Assembly: GCF_042242105.1 (NCBI RefSeq) | Contig: NC_092021.1 | Span: 7,490,355 to 7,554,354 of the forward strand | DNA: 64,000 bases | From: Pempheris klunzingeri | Taxonomy: Eukaryota; Chordata; Actinopteri; Acropomatiformes; Pempheridae | Direction: 5' to 3' | Shown: one piece after another, positions 25,409 through 36,623 of the stretch | Numbering within the stretch: position 1 is the first letter of the stretch | Layout: every line of letters begins with the position of its first letter | The notes under the pieces: generated by a model | What the model saw: the letters and a program-made list of their open reading frames with translations, nothing else | Told to the model about the DNA's origin: nothing | Databases searched by the model: none | Translations under genes and position numbers: made by a program

Positions 25409-26938
25409 GGCTTACTATCCAGTTGGTGCACTTTGGTGGCTGGGACTTGTGATCCAACAAATCCTAAACAAGAGGAAAATGAAATCAAATATGTCAGTAC
25501 AACCGCACCGTGCCATTAAATCCACATAGAGCAAATTATACAAGCCATGCTTTTACCATTTTAGCGCAAACGAATTACAGTCATTGCTGCCATTGGTCCG
25601 AAGAGAAATGACATAAAGTGCTAATTAGCTCAATGATGAGCCATAACGATTTTAAAGAAATCATTAGCAATAATATTGCAGCGGCTTCTCACAACCATAA
25701 ACCATGTACAATTTGCTTCGTTTACCTTACTCAACAATCAATAACGCAATTTAGCTAGCCCGCTATGGCCAAAGCTTCACTACTGAGCGCTTGTTGAAAG
25801 TCATAACAAACTCCAAGTCGACCACAAGCAACGAGCACTGCAGCTAAAACAGCACAGATAGTTTGAAAACGGCTCATTATAAAACGGTGCAGTAAACGGA
25901 TACATTCTTGCAAAGTGCGGAAACTCACGCCACTTATGTTAGCTGGCTTGAGGTTCCGTTTAGAGCAAATGAAGCCTGGTTTGCATTGGCCATCAAACTA
26001 GCACGGTGGCCAGTCTATTCCGCGGCAGCAACGACGAGCGAAGGTGCAAGACACGCATAGCGCTCATTACTTCTAACTTGGTTAACGTTATTTTGACAAG
26101 ACCAACAGTCACTAAAATGTTACTAAGTTACGAAGAGCCCGTCCGGTGACATTACAGCTAAGCAGGGTGTCTGGTATGCTGTTAATGTCGTTCCCTCATC
26201 TACAGTCGCTGAATGGATGGACGAGGCCGACATTAGCAAGTCGGCTAGCAGGCTAGCGTGAGCAAGCTAACTGGCTAATTTGCCTGATTGTAATTTGGTG
26301 ATGAAAACAGTGTCACGGTTTAATTACATCGTCGCAGTTCTTTACCTGTCGATGATATGTGCTCGTCTTGAAACTTTTAAATCACAATATCGTTTTTGTA
26401 GGTCCTCCGAGGGCAGAAAGTTTGTTTTGCCGGCATTCACCTGCTCCTCAGTACGTATGTTGTTGACAGTGGACCCGCACACGACGCCTCGCAACACTGC
26501 GCGATGATGGCGGGAATGTGAAAATTCACAACGGAAGTGATAACCGAGAGTGTGTCCGACCCTGCTCTCGCGATATTTCATTTTTTTGTAAAACGCTTGC
26601 GTCCATTGACTAACAAAAACTCGCCATTGGAGTATGTTATTTTATCAATACTGTTAAATTTTGCGCTTTCGAGGGCGTAGTTAATCGACGTATTGAATTA
26701 AGAATATCATCGATTTGTTTTCTTGATATTTTTATCGCTATGTTGCTTGTAATGTTGACGCGCGCTCTGGGTTTCATTTGTCAAGACATTTAGCAGCTAG
26801 CTTGGACTAGCTGCACGTACTGTGTGTTAGCCAGGCCAACTTTGTTTCATTGCAGCTACATTAGTTTGCCACAATACCACACTTCAACGGATACGGTAGC
26901 TTTTAACAACATCTTTGGACCACAAACAGCTTCAGAGG
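25409..26938. promoter_or_regulatory. shared divergent promoter interval of usp37 (minus) and cnot9 (plus)
   Basis: About 1.5 kb separate the start codons. The part from about 25980 to 26580 has more CpG than the surrounding introns. It contains an ETS-type ACGGAAGTGA (26531-26540) and a CTCTCGCGATA word near 26568, which is one half of the TCTCGCGAGA palindrome found in vertebrate housekeeping promoters. 5'UTR exons of usp37 probably lie here (candidate minus-strand donors at plus-strand CTCACGCC near 25923 and TTACCTGTCG near 26342). Promoter function is inferred from layout. Confidence 0.6.
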
Positions 26939-29900
26939 ATGCTGGCGACGGGAGCAGTAAGTATCTGATATCAACCGCACTGTAACTTTACGGCACCACC
27001 TTAAAGTAACGTTACATTACCCATATGTTTCCCCTTCTGTTGCTTTAAGGTCGTTAAAGTCATCATGTTAAAGTATCATATATATATATATGTGTGTGTT
27101 TCATGTTCCCACTCTTAATTGAAGCTGTGTAATGTTTACTTTGTTGACTCTGCTTTTTTGTGGCTGCACTATTTCAAGCCAGTAGAAATATTCTACACGT
27201 GTTTTACATCAATTTCATTTAATGTTTCTCAGAATTCAGTCAGACATGTTTGGTTTATTTTGGGGATACTTCTGGATCTCCACCAAAGTTTAAAATAAAG
27301 CCCTGGCTTTAAACACTGTTTGACTGCACAGTGGGCCACTGATTTAGTATAAAAATTACATTTTAACTGGGACATAACTAGGTGAATGCGTAACGATAAT
27401 TATAGTGAGATTTCACTAAAACTGGCTGCCAGTTCACAGCAGCACCGGTATAAAGCTGTTTGCTCCAATAAAATCTGATGTTTTTGAATACCTTTATCAG
27501 TTATGTTATGCAACATAAAAATACGTATGTTACATTTTTATATCATGATCAGAAACATTGCAGACAATGTCCTTTTTCATACCATTATATTGATATACAG
27601 TGTGTATCCAAGGGTTATTTGCATGGTGGTGATGAATGGCTATTTTATCTTCCTTTTACAGGCTGTAACTAACGTCACAGCCCTGGCCCAGGTAGACCGG
27701 GAGAAGATCTACCAATGGATCAATGAGTTGTCCAGTCCAGAGACCAGAGAAAATGCCTTGCTGGAGCTGAGTAAGAAACGCGAGTCTGTGCCAGACCTGG
27801 CGCCAATGCTCTGGCACTCCTGTGGCACCATTGCTGCCCTTTTGCAGGTATGGCCCATGACCTATCCTTGGCTGTAGCACATACAGTAGTATCTCTTTGG
27901 CCACTACATGTACACGCGAGAGTGCAGCTCCTGCAGAACTGAGTGTAATTGTGTCTGCAGCCGTGTGACTGTGTGTATTCACCTGCTTGCTGCTCAGGTG
28001 TGTCTCTACAGCTTTGGCCACCTGCTCATGAGCTTCCATGTTGTTATATTGGTCATAGCTGCAAATCACAAGTCATAACCCTCAACAACACCTAATAACA
28101 GCGAACAATTAAAGCTTACTTTTAGAGCACTAAAAGCAGGATAAATGAAGTAGTTTGCAAATAGAGTGTTATTGACCCACCCAAAATCACCATGGTGGAA
28201 ATCCTGTCACAGCGACAGCCTTAGTTGTTTGGCATTGATGGTCAGTTTGCCTGATTTCCTTCCTCATCTTATTTCCTTTTCTTTTTAGGAGATAGTGAAC
28301 ATCTATCCATCTATAAACCCACCTACACTTACAGCTCACCAGTCTAACAGAGTGTGCAATGCCCTGGCACTTCTGCAGTGTGTTGCCTCACACCCAGAAA
28401 CACGGTAAGAGATAGTTCAGTACAATGAAAAAAAAAATGTTTTGTAACTGACTTGTAATGCTAGTGATGGATGATCTGTAGAACCTTCAGACAGACTTAA
28501 TCTATATGGTAGAGGCAATTTGTTCCACTAAATCTGACGTCATTGTCCTTGAATTTGTTGAAATGTCATGAAATGGTTCAGTTATCATCCAGTTTCTGCA
28601 CTGAATGTTAAAGGTAATGCCCCAGAATTGACTAATTCATTAGAAATGACATGTGACTCATTCCTCTTTTAGAAGTGTCTTTTTATTGGCACAGGAATAT
28701 GTCTTACATCTGAGAACTGGGGCTTTAATTCCTTAAATGTTACTGTATTTATGTATTAATGTATTTCTTTTTGTTTCCATTGCACTAAAATGCATGAAGC
28801 TGTAAAGGTGACCTCTTACACCTGATATTTACTGTATATCCTCGTCTGGTGGCATTGATTAAAATGCTTTCACTTCTTTGCTCCTCATCAGGTCAGCTTT
28901 TCTTGCTGCTCACATCCCTCTTTTCCTTTACCCTTTCCTGCACACTGTGAGCAAAACACGGCCGTTCGAGTACCTGCGACTTACGAGCCTCGGAGTCATA
29001 GGTAAACTCTTCTCATGCTTATGTGTTTTATGTCTTGATTGAGGGTAATTTCCACAGAACTGTGTCTTCATCATTCTCATCAAGATTTTTCTTTCTGTGT
29101 TCATTGCAGGTGCTTTGGTCAAAACCGATGAACAAGAGGTGATTAACTTCCTCCTCACCACTGAAATCATCCCACTGTGTCTCCGCATCATGGAATCAGG
29201 GAGTGAGCTCTCCAAGACGGTACTTACATTACATGCATACATAAAGTATTTTACCTACACCTGCCCCATCTGGCTTTAGTTGTGACTAATATAAAACAAA
29301 AAAGAGCAGAAGTAATACCAGTTATTTCTCCCAACCTGCTGCGTTTCATTTAAATTTATGAGCATTGGTCATCACTGCTGCAGTGCTAGTTAAATTGCCC
29401 TATTTTTTATTATTAAGTTAGACAAAAAAGAAATTGTATGTTAACTGTGCTAAACAGGGTGTAACTTCAGCTCACATCTCAGTATTCACTTTCTTTGTAG
29501 GTTGCTACTTTCATACTGCAGAAGATCCTGTTGGATGACACCGGTCTGGCCTATATATGTCAGACATATGAACGTTTCTCCCATGTGGCCATGATCCTCG
29601 TAAGTGTCCCCTGAGAAACGTCTGATTTTGGTTGGGTTTACGCTCCTCGTCTCTCTGCACCGTGAACTTGGCAGCGATTTGAAGAGAAGACCTTCTGTCA
29701 CAGTATCATTTTCTTCTATTTCTTTGCAGGGAAAAATGGTGCTCCAGCTGTCTAAGGAACCATCAGCTCGCCTGTTGAAGCACGTCGTTCGCTGCTACCT
29801 TCGTCTCTCAGATAATCTCAGGTAGAGCAGTGTTGCACAGATACAGTGTACTGTACGCGGTCACTTGTTTTAACTTTAAGTCATGACTGAGTGGTGATCA

Positions 29901-31178
29901 GTGTAAGACAGGCTCCAGTTCCTCATGACCTTTTTACCCCGGCAGACAACATGACTGAAAAATGTCAGTACTTGCCACTAGGAGGAGCCATGACATAAAT
30001 GCACTGTGTGGCGACTGATAACTGGCTCGTCAGCCTGTGGTTGGAACTTGATGCTTGCTCACTAATTGCCACAAATAAGTTAATTTATTGCCATTCCACT
30101 GAAGCTGTAAATATTTTGTGGTTACAGTCTTAAAGACTCCTCCTCCTCATATTATTATACAACAGATACTTTTGCCCCTTTGTGACAGCTGGTAGGACTA
30201 AGACACCAATTTCAAAATATTGCTCTGAGCTCTGATAACTTATAAATGGCTATTGCCTTTATTATTTTTGATTAAAAAAAAAAAAAAGATTGCATATGAT
30301 ATGACAGGAGTTTCTGCTGGTGGAAATGCACCACTTTGGCTGTCCCTGCTAAAGTAGAAAGAAAAGTATGACTTTTTTCTGATCTTCAGGGAAAAACAGC
30401 AGAGACCCCATATCATGCAGCAAAGGCCATTTATTTAATGAGTGAGGGGGTCATCTAGTGACTAAGTAGATCACAAGATGAGACGTATCAGGGGTCCATG
30501 TCAGCTCAGCTGGCAGCATTGATCGACTGGTCAGTCTCATTGTGCACTGGCGTCTAGGTAGTCAGAGAGGCACGTTGTAAGGTCGGGGAAGACGTTTTTA
30601 CCAGTTGAGAAAAGTAGAGATAACAGATTCAATCAGTAATATTCTTAACAGGGTTCTGTTAAGAAATATCTTCTGGGGAAGTCCTGTATTAGTAAAGTTT
30701 ACTAATATAATTAATCAGCCTGATGGGTAAAATATGGCCTGTTACAGTAAGTACCCTTGTAAATGATATCAATAATGCATATCAGGAGAGCACATTGTGG
30801 AAGAGAGCTATGCTTGAGATATAGATTGTACTTTGACAAGCAGGAGAATCACCACAAATAACAGCCTTTGTCTAAGGAATAAACTTTCCACATGTGCTTG
30901 TCCTCTTGATATAGTTAGAGACGTACAGACTCTTTAAAACGGCCCTCTTCTCACTGCCACATGGAGCGATCAGTACATTGTGTTGTGACATGTGATATTG
31001 CTTCCTCAGAGCCAGAGAAGCCCTGCGTCAGTGTCTGCCAGACCAGCTGAAGGACAGCACCTTTGCCCAGGTGCTGAAGGACGACACCACCACCAAGCGC
31101 TGGCTGGCACAGTTGGTCAAGAACCTGCAGGAGGGCCAGGTCACCGATGCCAGGGGCATCCCGCTGGCCCCGCAGTGA
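26939..31178 (+). CDS. cnot9: cnot9 (RQCD1/CAF40), CCR4-NOT complex subunit 9, eight coding exons
   Basis: CNOT9 is an armadillo-repeat subunit of the CCR4-NOT deadenylase that docks GW182/TNRC6 and other mRNA-decay adaptors. Exons: 26939-26956, 27662-27847, 28289-28404, 28892-29001, 29110-29219, 29501-29599, 29730-29821, 31010-31178. They join in phase to 299 residues, the same length as I recall for human. The body is nearly identical to the vertebrate protein: [90 protein letters not shown], and the end [12 protein letters not shown]. Only the first about 12 residues, split over an 18-nt coding exon, differ from the human N-terminus. The strong conservation indicates an active gene. Confidence 0.97.
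29822..31009 (+). other. cnot9 last intron
   Basis: This 1.2-kb intron contains no supported exon. It has an A-run near 30276 and is AT-rich. A segment around 30360-30620 may be repetitive but I could not assign a family. Intron 1 (26957-27661) is likewise empty apart from a short TA run near 27080. Confidence 0.4.
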
Positions 31179-31581
31179 CGGGACAGTCTGTGTTTACAGC
31201 CGACGCAGGAGGACTCTCATCACTGTCTAGATTTTGTATTTTACCAAACCTGGTGCTAAGACTGCCTGCAAAGTGAGGGACATAATGGAGGAAGATCTTT
31301 TTGTGTTTGGATAGACGGGTTCTTCACACCACTCTCTCACCTCCACACGTGAGGGCACTATGACAACTAGAAAGAGCCAGGCTGATCATAGATGGTAGAG
31401 TCCCAGTAATGCTGGTAATTGGTAAATGCTGGCATTTGGTTTATAAAGAGTTTTGATAAAGTTAAGTCTGGGGTCGGAGATTTTACATTTAAACAAAAGG
31501 CTTTTATCAAAACAGCGTTTATTGAACTGGAAACAACAGAACAACTTATTTAATAACATAAGAAGAAACAGCTAAATGTAC

Positions 31582-31587
31582 AATAAA
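31582..31587 (+). terminator. candidate cnot9 polyadenylation signal
   Basis: A canonical AATAAA lies about 400 bases after the cnot9 stop codon, in AT-rich sequence. It is the first canonical hexamer downstream that I noticed. Confidence 0.4.
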
Positions 31588-32134
31588 ATGGAGCTGGTAA
31601 AACAGTCATTGCTCCATTTAACCACACTGCAATTTCTCCTCAGACGTCCATCAGCATATTAATACCGATGTATCAATAATCCACTATCCGTTAATATCAG
31701 CTCTTCCAAATTATCGGTCTTTTCACTCAGAAATTCTCTGTAACATTCCACTTCAGCGTAGGCGCTGTTAGTTTTTTGCTTCCTCCATTTCAAATCCTTT
31801 TTTTAATCCTCTGTATGACTGGCTGTGTCTCGTTTTGCTAAGCCTCAGTGGACTGACATCACAGTTTAGCAGCAGTTTAGTAAAACAATGGATGTAAATG
31901 TATTTCTGTATAGTTTTATGTTTTTACTGGCTTAGTATTTGATAGCCCAGTAACAGATAAAATAATTTCCGCGCAGAGTGGAACCTCAGAGGCTGGTTTT
32001 GTTAAAGATATTTCATAAATAAATTGTTTTCCACCCAACTCAGGGTTTAATTGTGCCTGTGATATGTGGTAAGAGGAACTGCTTTCAGTTTTATTCACTG
32101 GGCTAATGCATCATTACAGACAACCACTTTCGCA

Positions 32135-32310
32135 CCAATTTAGAGTCTCCATTGAACCCGCTTTACATGTGTTTGGATGGTGAGAGGAGACCAACACTCG
32201 TAACATGTATGGGGAGAACATGAAGACTCCACACAGACAGGATGTGAACCCAGGACGTTACCAAAAAGAAGCACTGCACCATTGTGCCACTGCATAAACC
32301 TAAATAGATA
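32135..32310 (-). repeat. fragment of a common fish interspersed repeat
   Basis: Words such as GGGGAGAACATGAAGACTCC, ACACAGACAGGATGTGAACC and CACCATTGTGCCACTGC match the well-known fish repeat that ends in a 'gtggttagcactgt' type sequence. It is in the opposite orientation to the fragment at 33215-33490. Borders are approximate. Confidence 0.6.
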
Positions 32311-33214
32311 CATTTGTTTATTTCCAGACATAGCAAATGAATTATGAAGACAGAGAGGTACTTAATCCTGTTGACTATATTTCATTATAGACTGACAAGG
32401 AAGATTTGGTCAGCATGATTTAAGTAGGACTGCAACAATGATGTACCTTACAGATTAATCGGTCTGGTATTTAATATGTGAAAGTCAGAAAAGTAATGAA
32501 AAAAGCCAATCACAAGTTATGAGAGGCTACGGTAACATCTTCAGATACCTTGTTCTGCAAGACCAATAGTCCAAAAGCAAAACATGCTCAATTTAAAACG
32601 GCATGACAAACAAAGCAAATCCTCAAATTCATGCAGACAATTTTTGGTGATAAATCACTTGAAATGATGAATCCATATTGTTGCTAATTCAATTCTGTCA
32701 CTGACTGATGTTTCTCTCTCAGCTCAGATCAGCAGTACTTTAATGAAGTGGAACTGCCATTAATGATGCCACGTAAATAAAGAAACGCATACAGCTTTTT
32801 AAGGTAAATGTTTGATTGGGGGATATTCGAGTCAAAATCATTTTTAAGTTAGGTTTGATTTCTCTCAGTCAGATGAGACAGTAGCTCACCTGTTCTTACT
32901 GAGTGCTCCGTCTGCACTGATGGGCCTTCTTTTCCTTTTACCGGTACATTAGTAGATTGTTGCCCCCATAAGTTCCATTATCCTCACAGCGTCTGATAGA
33001 CACCATGCTCAGGCCTTCCATTTGTGAGCAAATTTGATCCCAAGGGGAGATGCTCCTAAGTATGCATTATGTGTTTTTGTGTATTTACCTTTTATGAAGG
33101 CTGAGCTACAGCTAAAGTCATTACAGGCCTAGTGTAGTGAGCCTTTCAAAGAGTGCTTCAGCTCCACTGGGCTGAGAATGGGGGGGGGGTTGTTTCCCTT
33201 TTGTGTGTTGCTAT

Positions 33215-33490
33215 TTGCACGCAGCGCAGTGGTTAGCACTGTTGCTCACAGCACTTTCTGTTCCAGTGTTCCACTTCCTCCCACATACCTAGGACGTGGT
33301 CAGGTTCATGGGTGACTCCAAATTACTTGTAGGTGTAAATGTGAGCGTGAATGGCCGTCTGTGTCTATGCATTTATGTGATTGAGCGGTCGACCAGTCCA
33401 GGGTGTACACCGGCCTCTCGCCACTGTCAGCTGGGAGTGGCTCCAGCTCCCATGTGACACTGAAGGATAAGCGGCATAGATAATTACCAC
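33215..33490 (+). repeat. fragment of the same fish interspersed repeat family
   Basis: The segment carries CGCAGTGGTTAGCACTGTTG, GTGTAAATGTGAGCGTGAAT, CCAGTCCAGGGTGTACACCG and CTGGGAGTGGCTCCAGCTCC, followed by a GGATAAGCGGC end. It lacks the middle part of the usual family sequence. It has no coding potential. Confidence 0.7.
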
Positions 33491-33879
33491 TAATATTCAC
33501 CTATGATGGACCAAACTATGATCATTGCATTTTCACATGTATAGAAAGTGGAGGAATCAAAATTCGAGTGGGCTTTGTAATGACTGCATCTGGTGTTGTC
33601 TGCCAATCAAAATTCTGCTCTGCAGTATGTGGCACGCTGCCAAACTCTACAGTATAGTCCTTTATCAGTCTTTACTCAGATTGCAATCCTCTGTTATCAT
33701 CAGATATTAGGATAAGGTAAAAGGAAACGGGAGCAGAATTCTCAAATTCTGGTGACCCGCGATTCATTTTGCACTAGTATTTCTCATTGTTCTGTGAAAT
33801 TGTTCTATCTTCCTCCAACACAGCAGAGCTTTTCCCATAATTGTGTAACCTGCTATCAGTGCTGATTCAGATACATGAG

Positions 33880-34446
33880 AGTCACTCTGCAGAGCATCCA
33901 CAATCACCCAGAGGACGGGGGAGAAAGAGAGACAGGACGAAGCGAAGCAGAGTGCGGGGAGTGACCCTCACCAGATGCAGCGAGAGGTCTGCGGATGGCG
34001 GAGTGAGGGAGTGGCAGGAGAGGAAGGAAGGCTGGATGGGTGGGTGGAGGGGTTTGGTAGAGGAGGAGGAGGAGAATGAGAATGAGGAGGGGTGGGAGCA
34101 GAGCATACCAGTGTGCGGCAGCAGTGACTAGGGAATCAGGTTTCTTAGATCCCAGCAGTAAGAGTGAGGCGAGGGGAGGGAAGAGGAGGCTGAGCCAGGT
34201 TTTTCTCCGTACACTCCCAGTCTTTAAAGGCCCTGAGCTCAGCCAGTCCCTGGACTCTCCTTAAGTCTGGATGTAAGAGCACAAGGCCGGGGGGGAAGTA
34301 AACACTTCCCTGAACCTTCTCTCAGGCCAGCCATTCAGAGTTCCACCCCTTAGTATCTGAAGCCCTCCTTGGGAGAGCCGTCTCCTGAAGAGTACCAACC
34401 CCTGGAGGTCTGACTCTTAGTATCCCCTGTCAGATCTCTACTTTCG
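33880..34446 (+). promoter_or_regulatory. probable plcd4 promoter and non-coding first exon
   Basis: A purine-rich stretch (33910-34100, many GAG/GGAG units) is followed by less AT-rich sequence and then a strong splice donor TTTCG|GTAAGT at 34446/34447. The next good acceptor is at 36591/36592 (CTTTTTAACAG), 32 nt before the plcd4 ATG. I infer a 5'UTR exon ending at 34446. The transcription start is not visible from sequence. Confidence 0.45.
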
Positions 34447-35559
34447 GTAAGTATAACTCTTTCTCTCTGTCAAGGAAAATGCAAACGGCAGTGCTTGTGA
34501 GTCATTTTGTCTTTCTTTAGCTGCAGTTGCGGACCTGCTTCGCTCAAGTGATGCTTTTGTGTCTCATATTTCTGCCTCTGGTTCTAATTTACTGTGCACA
34601 AACCTCCCTCCCTGCAGCGGTCTGGAGTTATATATGGATTTTATTGGACGCGCACTGCTGTTCACTTGTTTGTTGAATTACTCGCATAACTCTGTGCCGT
34701 AAAAAGCCAGTCATGGGTAATGTCAGGACTAGATTTTCAGAGGGAATGGAACATTCCTATGATGGATAAAATGGATTTAAAGTAAAACTACCAACTAGAA
34801 GCACACGCTATGAAAGTACGAAGCTTCTGATCTTCATGAGTTGTTTATTCCTGATTTCCATCCTGTCAGATATCCCAATTAGTCATGTCTTTATGTGCTT
34901 GTGTGAGTGTGTGTGGACAGTAAACTCCCTGAAGAGCTGGCCTTGTGTGACTCATCTAAGGAGAGAGCCAGCCCAAAACACATCAGCATGGCCCCAAAAA
35001 TAAAACATCATGTGACCTAATTGCATCTTAAAGGTCTGTAGTGTGAAGGAGGGTGTGTTAAACTTTCAACTGAATCTGAAAATCTTGGACAGAAAACAAA
35101 AGCGTCTTTGACGTCGCTCTACAGTGAAGGGACACAACATCAAAGTGCGCTTTAGTTTATTGAGCAAATAGCAGTGGAAAAAAAGCCTCATGGTCAGCCT
35201 GGTTTTCCAGTAGGAGTGTGATATTAAATTGTGAAGCAACTGCTGATGCATTCCTCGCACCACGTCAGTCATACTGTGGTGAAAACTAATTTTCTCATAA
35301 CCTTGCTGAGGTCGGGTGGGGGGGCGCACATAGAACCAAAGATTAGATCTTGTTGTTTCAGGAGACAATGGAAGGAAACGATAGCTGTCAGGCAGGAATA
35401 CAGATATGCAGGCTTTCGAAAAACCTTCTCTTCAGGAAGCGTTTGATCCACATGTATCAGTGAACAACAGAGATAGTATAAGTTTATCAGTTTTGGCTGA
35501 TGTGAATCACATTTGTATTGTTCTGTTTGGGTCTCTCTGCTTTTAATGAGACATGTTAG

Positions 35560-35590
35560 GAGAGTGTGTGTGTGTGTGTGTGGGGGGGGT
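35560..35590. repeat. GT microsatellite with adjoining G-run
   Basis: A (GT)n run of about ten units is followed by a stretch of G, inside the inferred first plcd4 intron. Confidence 0.8.
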
Positions 35591-35649
35591 GTACAGACTG
35601 CAGTACAATTTATGATTTGGGGCTGTATGGAAAAAAAGCTGCTAGTTTG

Positions 35650-36087
35650 CAGTGGTGGAGCAAAGATTCAGATCCTTTAATTAAGTAAGATCACTTTTAC
35701 CACATTGTAAAATGCTCTGGTACAAATAAAAGTCCTGGACTGTAACTGTTACTTTAGTAAACGTATGTAACACACAAGTAAAAGTACTCAGTGCAGAGAG
35801 GTCTGATTGTTATACTGTTATATATTCTATTGTTAGATTATTATTCCTCATGGACTCATGGAAAAGCGGGATGTTACTGTTGGTTGAGTTGGTTGATGTT
35901 GTGCCCACTTCGAACTGTTTTTATTGGACAGCAGCTAATGGATTATTGTCATAATGGATTCATCTGCTGATTAATTTGAAAATAGTGAGAAGTAGAGAGT
36001 AGCATGAAGAGTACAGTCTCTAGTAAAGTACAAGGACCTCAGATTTGTACTTGAGTGTACAACATGCGTAAATGTACTTTTTCAGCA
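35650..36087. repeat. hAT-like MITE of the 'CAGTGGTGGA' teleost family
   Basis: It begins CAGTGGTGGAGCAAAGATTC and continues with AGATCCTTTAATTAAGTAAG, AAGTAAAAGTACTCA and, near the end, TTGAGTGTAC...AAATGTACTTTTTCAGCAG. This is a very abundant fish element whose intact copies end in an inverted CCACCACTG; that terminus is decayed here. It lies in the inferred plcd4 5'UTR intron. Confidence 0.75.
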
Positions 36088-36623
36088 GATTTAATTATTT
36101 AAAGAAATGAATCAAAATTCAATTATAAAGAATTCAAGAAATGATCATTTTAGAGCAAGTGCAGTACAATAACATGCACACACACAAAAAAAATCAATCT
36201 TTATGTCTGCTCTTGCTTTCTGTCTGAGGAAGGTGCGGCGAGCACAGACTGCTGAGTGTGTGACGTAGTCAGCACACAGGCTTCAGGAGTGGCCACGCAC
36301 AAGCTTCAGTCTGTGTGCAGATTATGAACGAGTGAAGATTGATGCTTTGAGAGGATCGAGATCTAAATGCAGACTCCTGAAATACCTACCTATCAGAGAG
36401 CACTGAGGTTTTGACGTTGTGTTTGACTGAGATTGCGCTCAGAAATCTTCTGTGGACAACTGAGGATTAATATTATGCTGTAATTATTTGTATGCAGGTG
36501 GTTCATGCATCAGCTGAGTGAACCTAAGGCTTGTTGGGAAACAAGGAAAAGCTTCTGGAATAATTCACTGACATCTGCTTCTTTTTAACAGCATATTTCC
36601 ATTGGCATGATTCAATAACAGCA

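Larger units (their letters stand above)
31179..33880. other. intergenic region between cnot9 and the plcd4 5' region
   Basis: It contains the cnot9 3'UTR and two fragments of an abundant fish interspersed repeat (listed separately). Otherwise it is AT-rich with no coding signal. A short G-run lies near 33181. Confidence 0.5.

Noticed and set aside
33841-34131. Plus-strand ORF rich in Arg, Gly and Glu upstream of plcd4
   Set aside because: It comes from purine-rich low-complexity DNA in the probable 5'UTR/promoter and has no recognisable homology.
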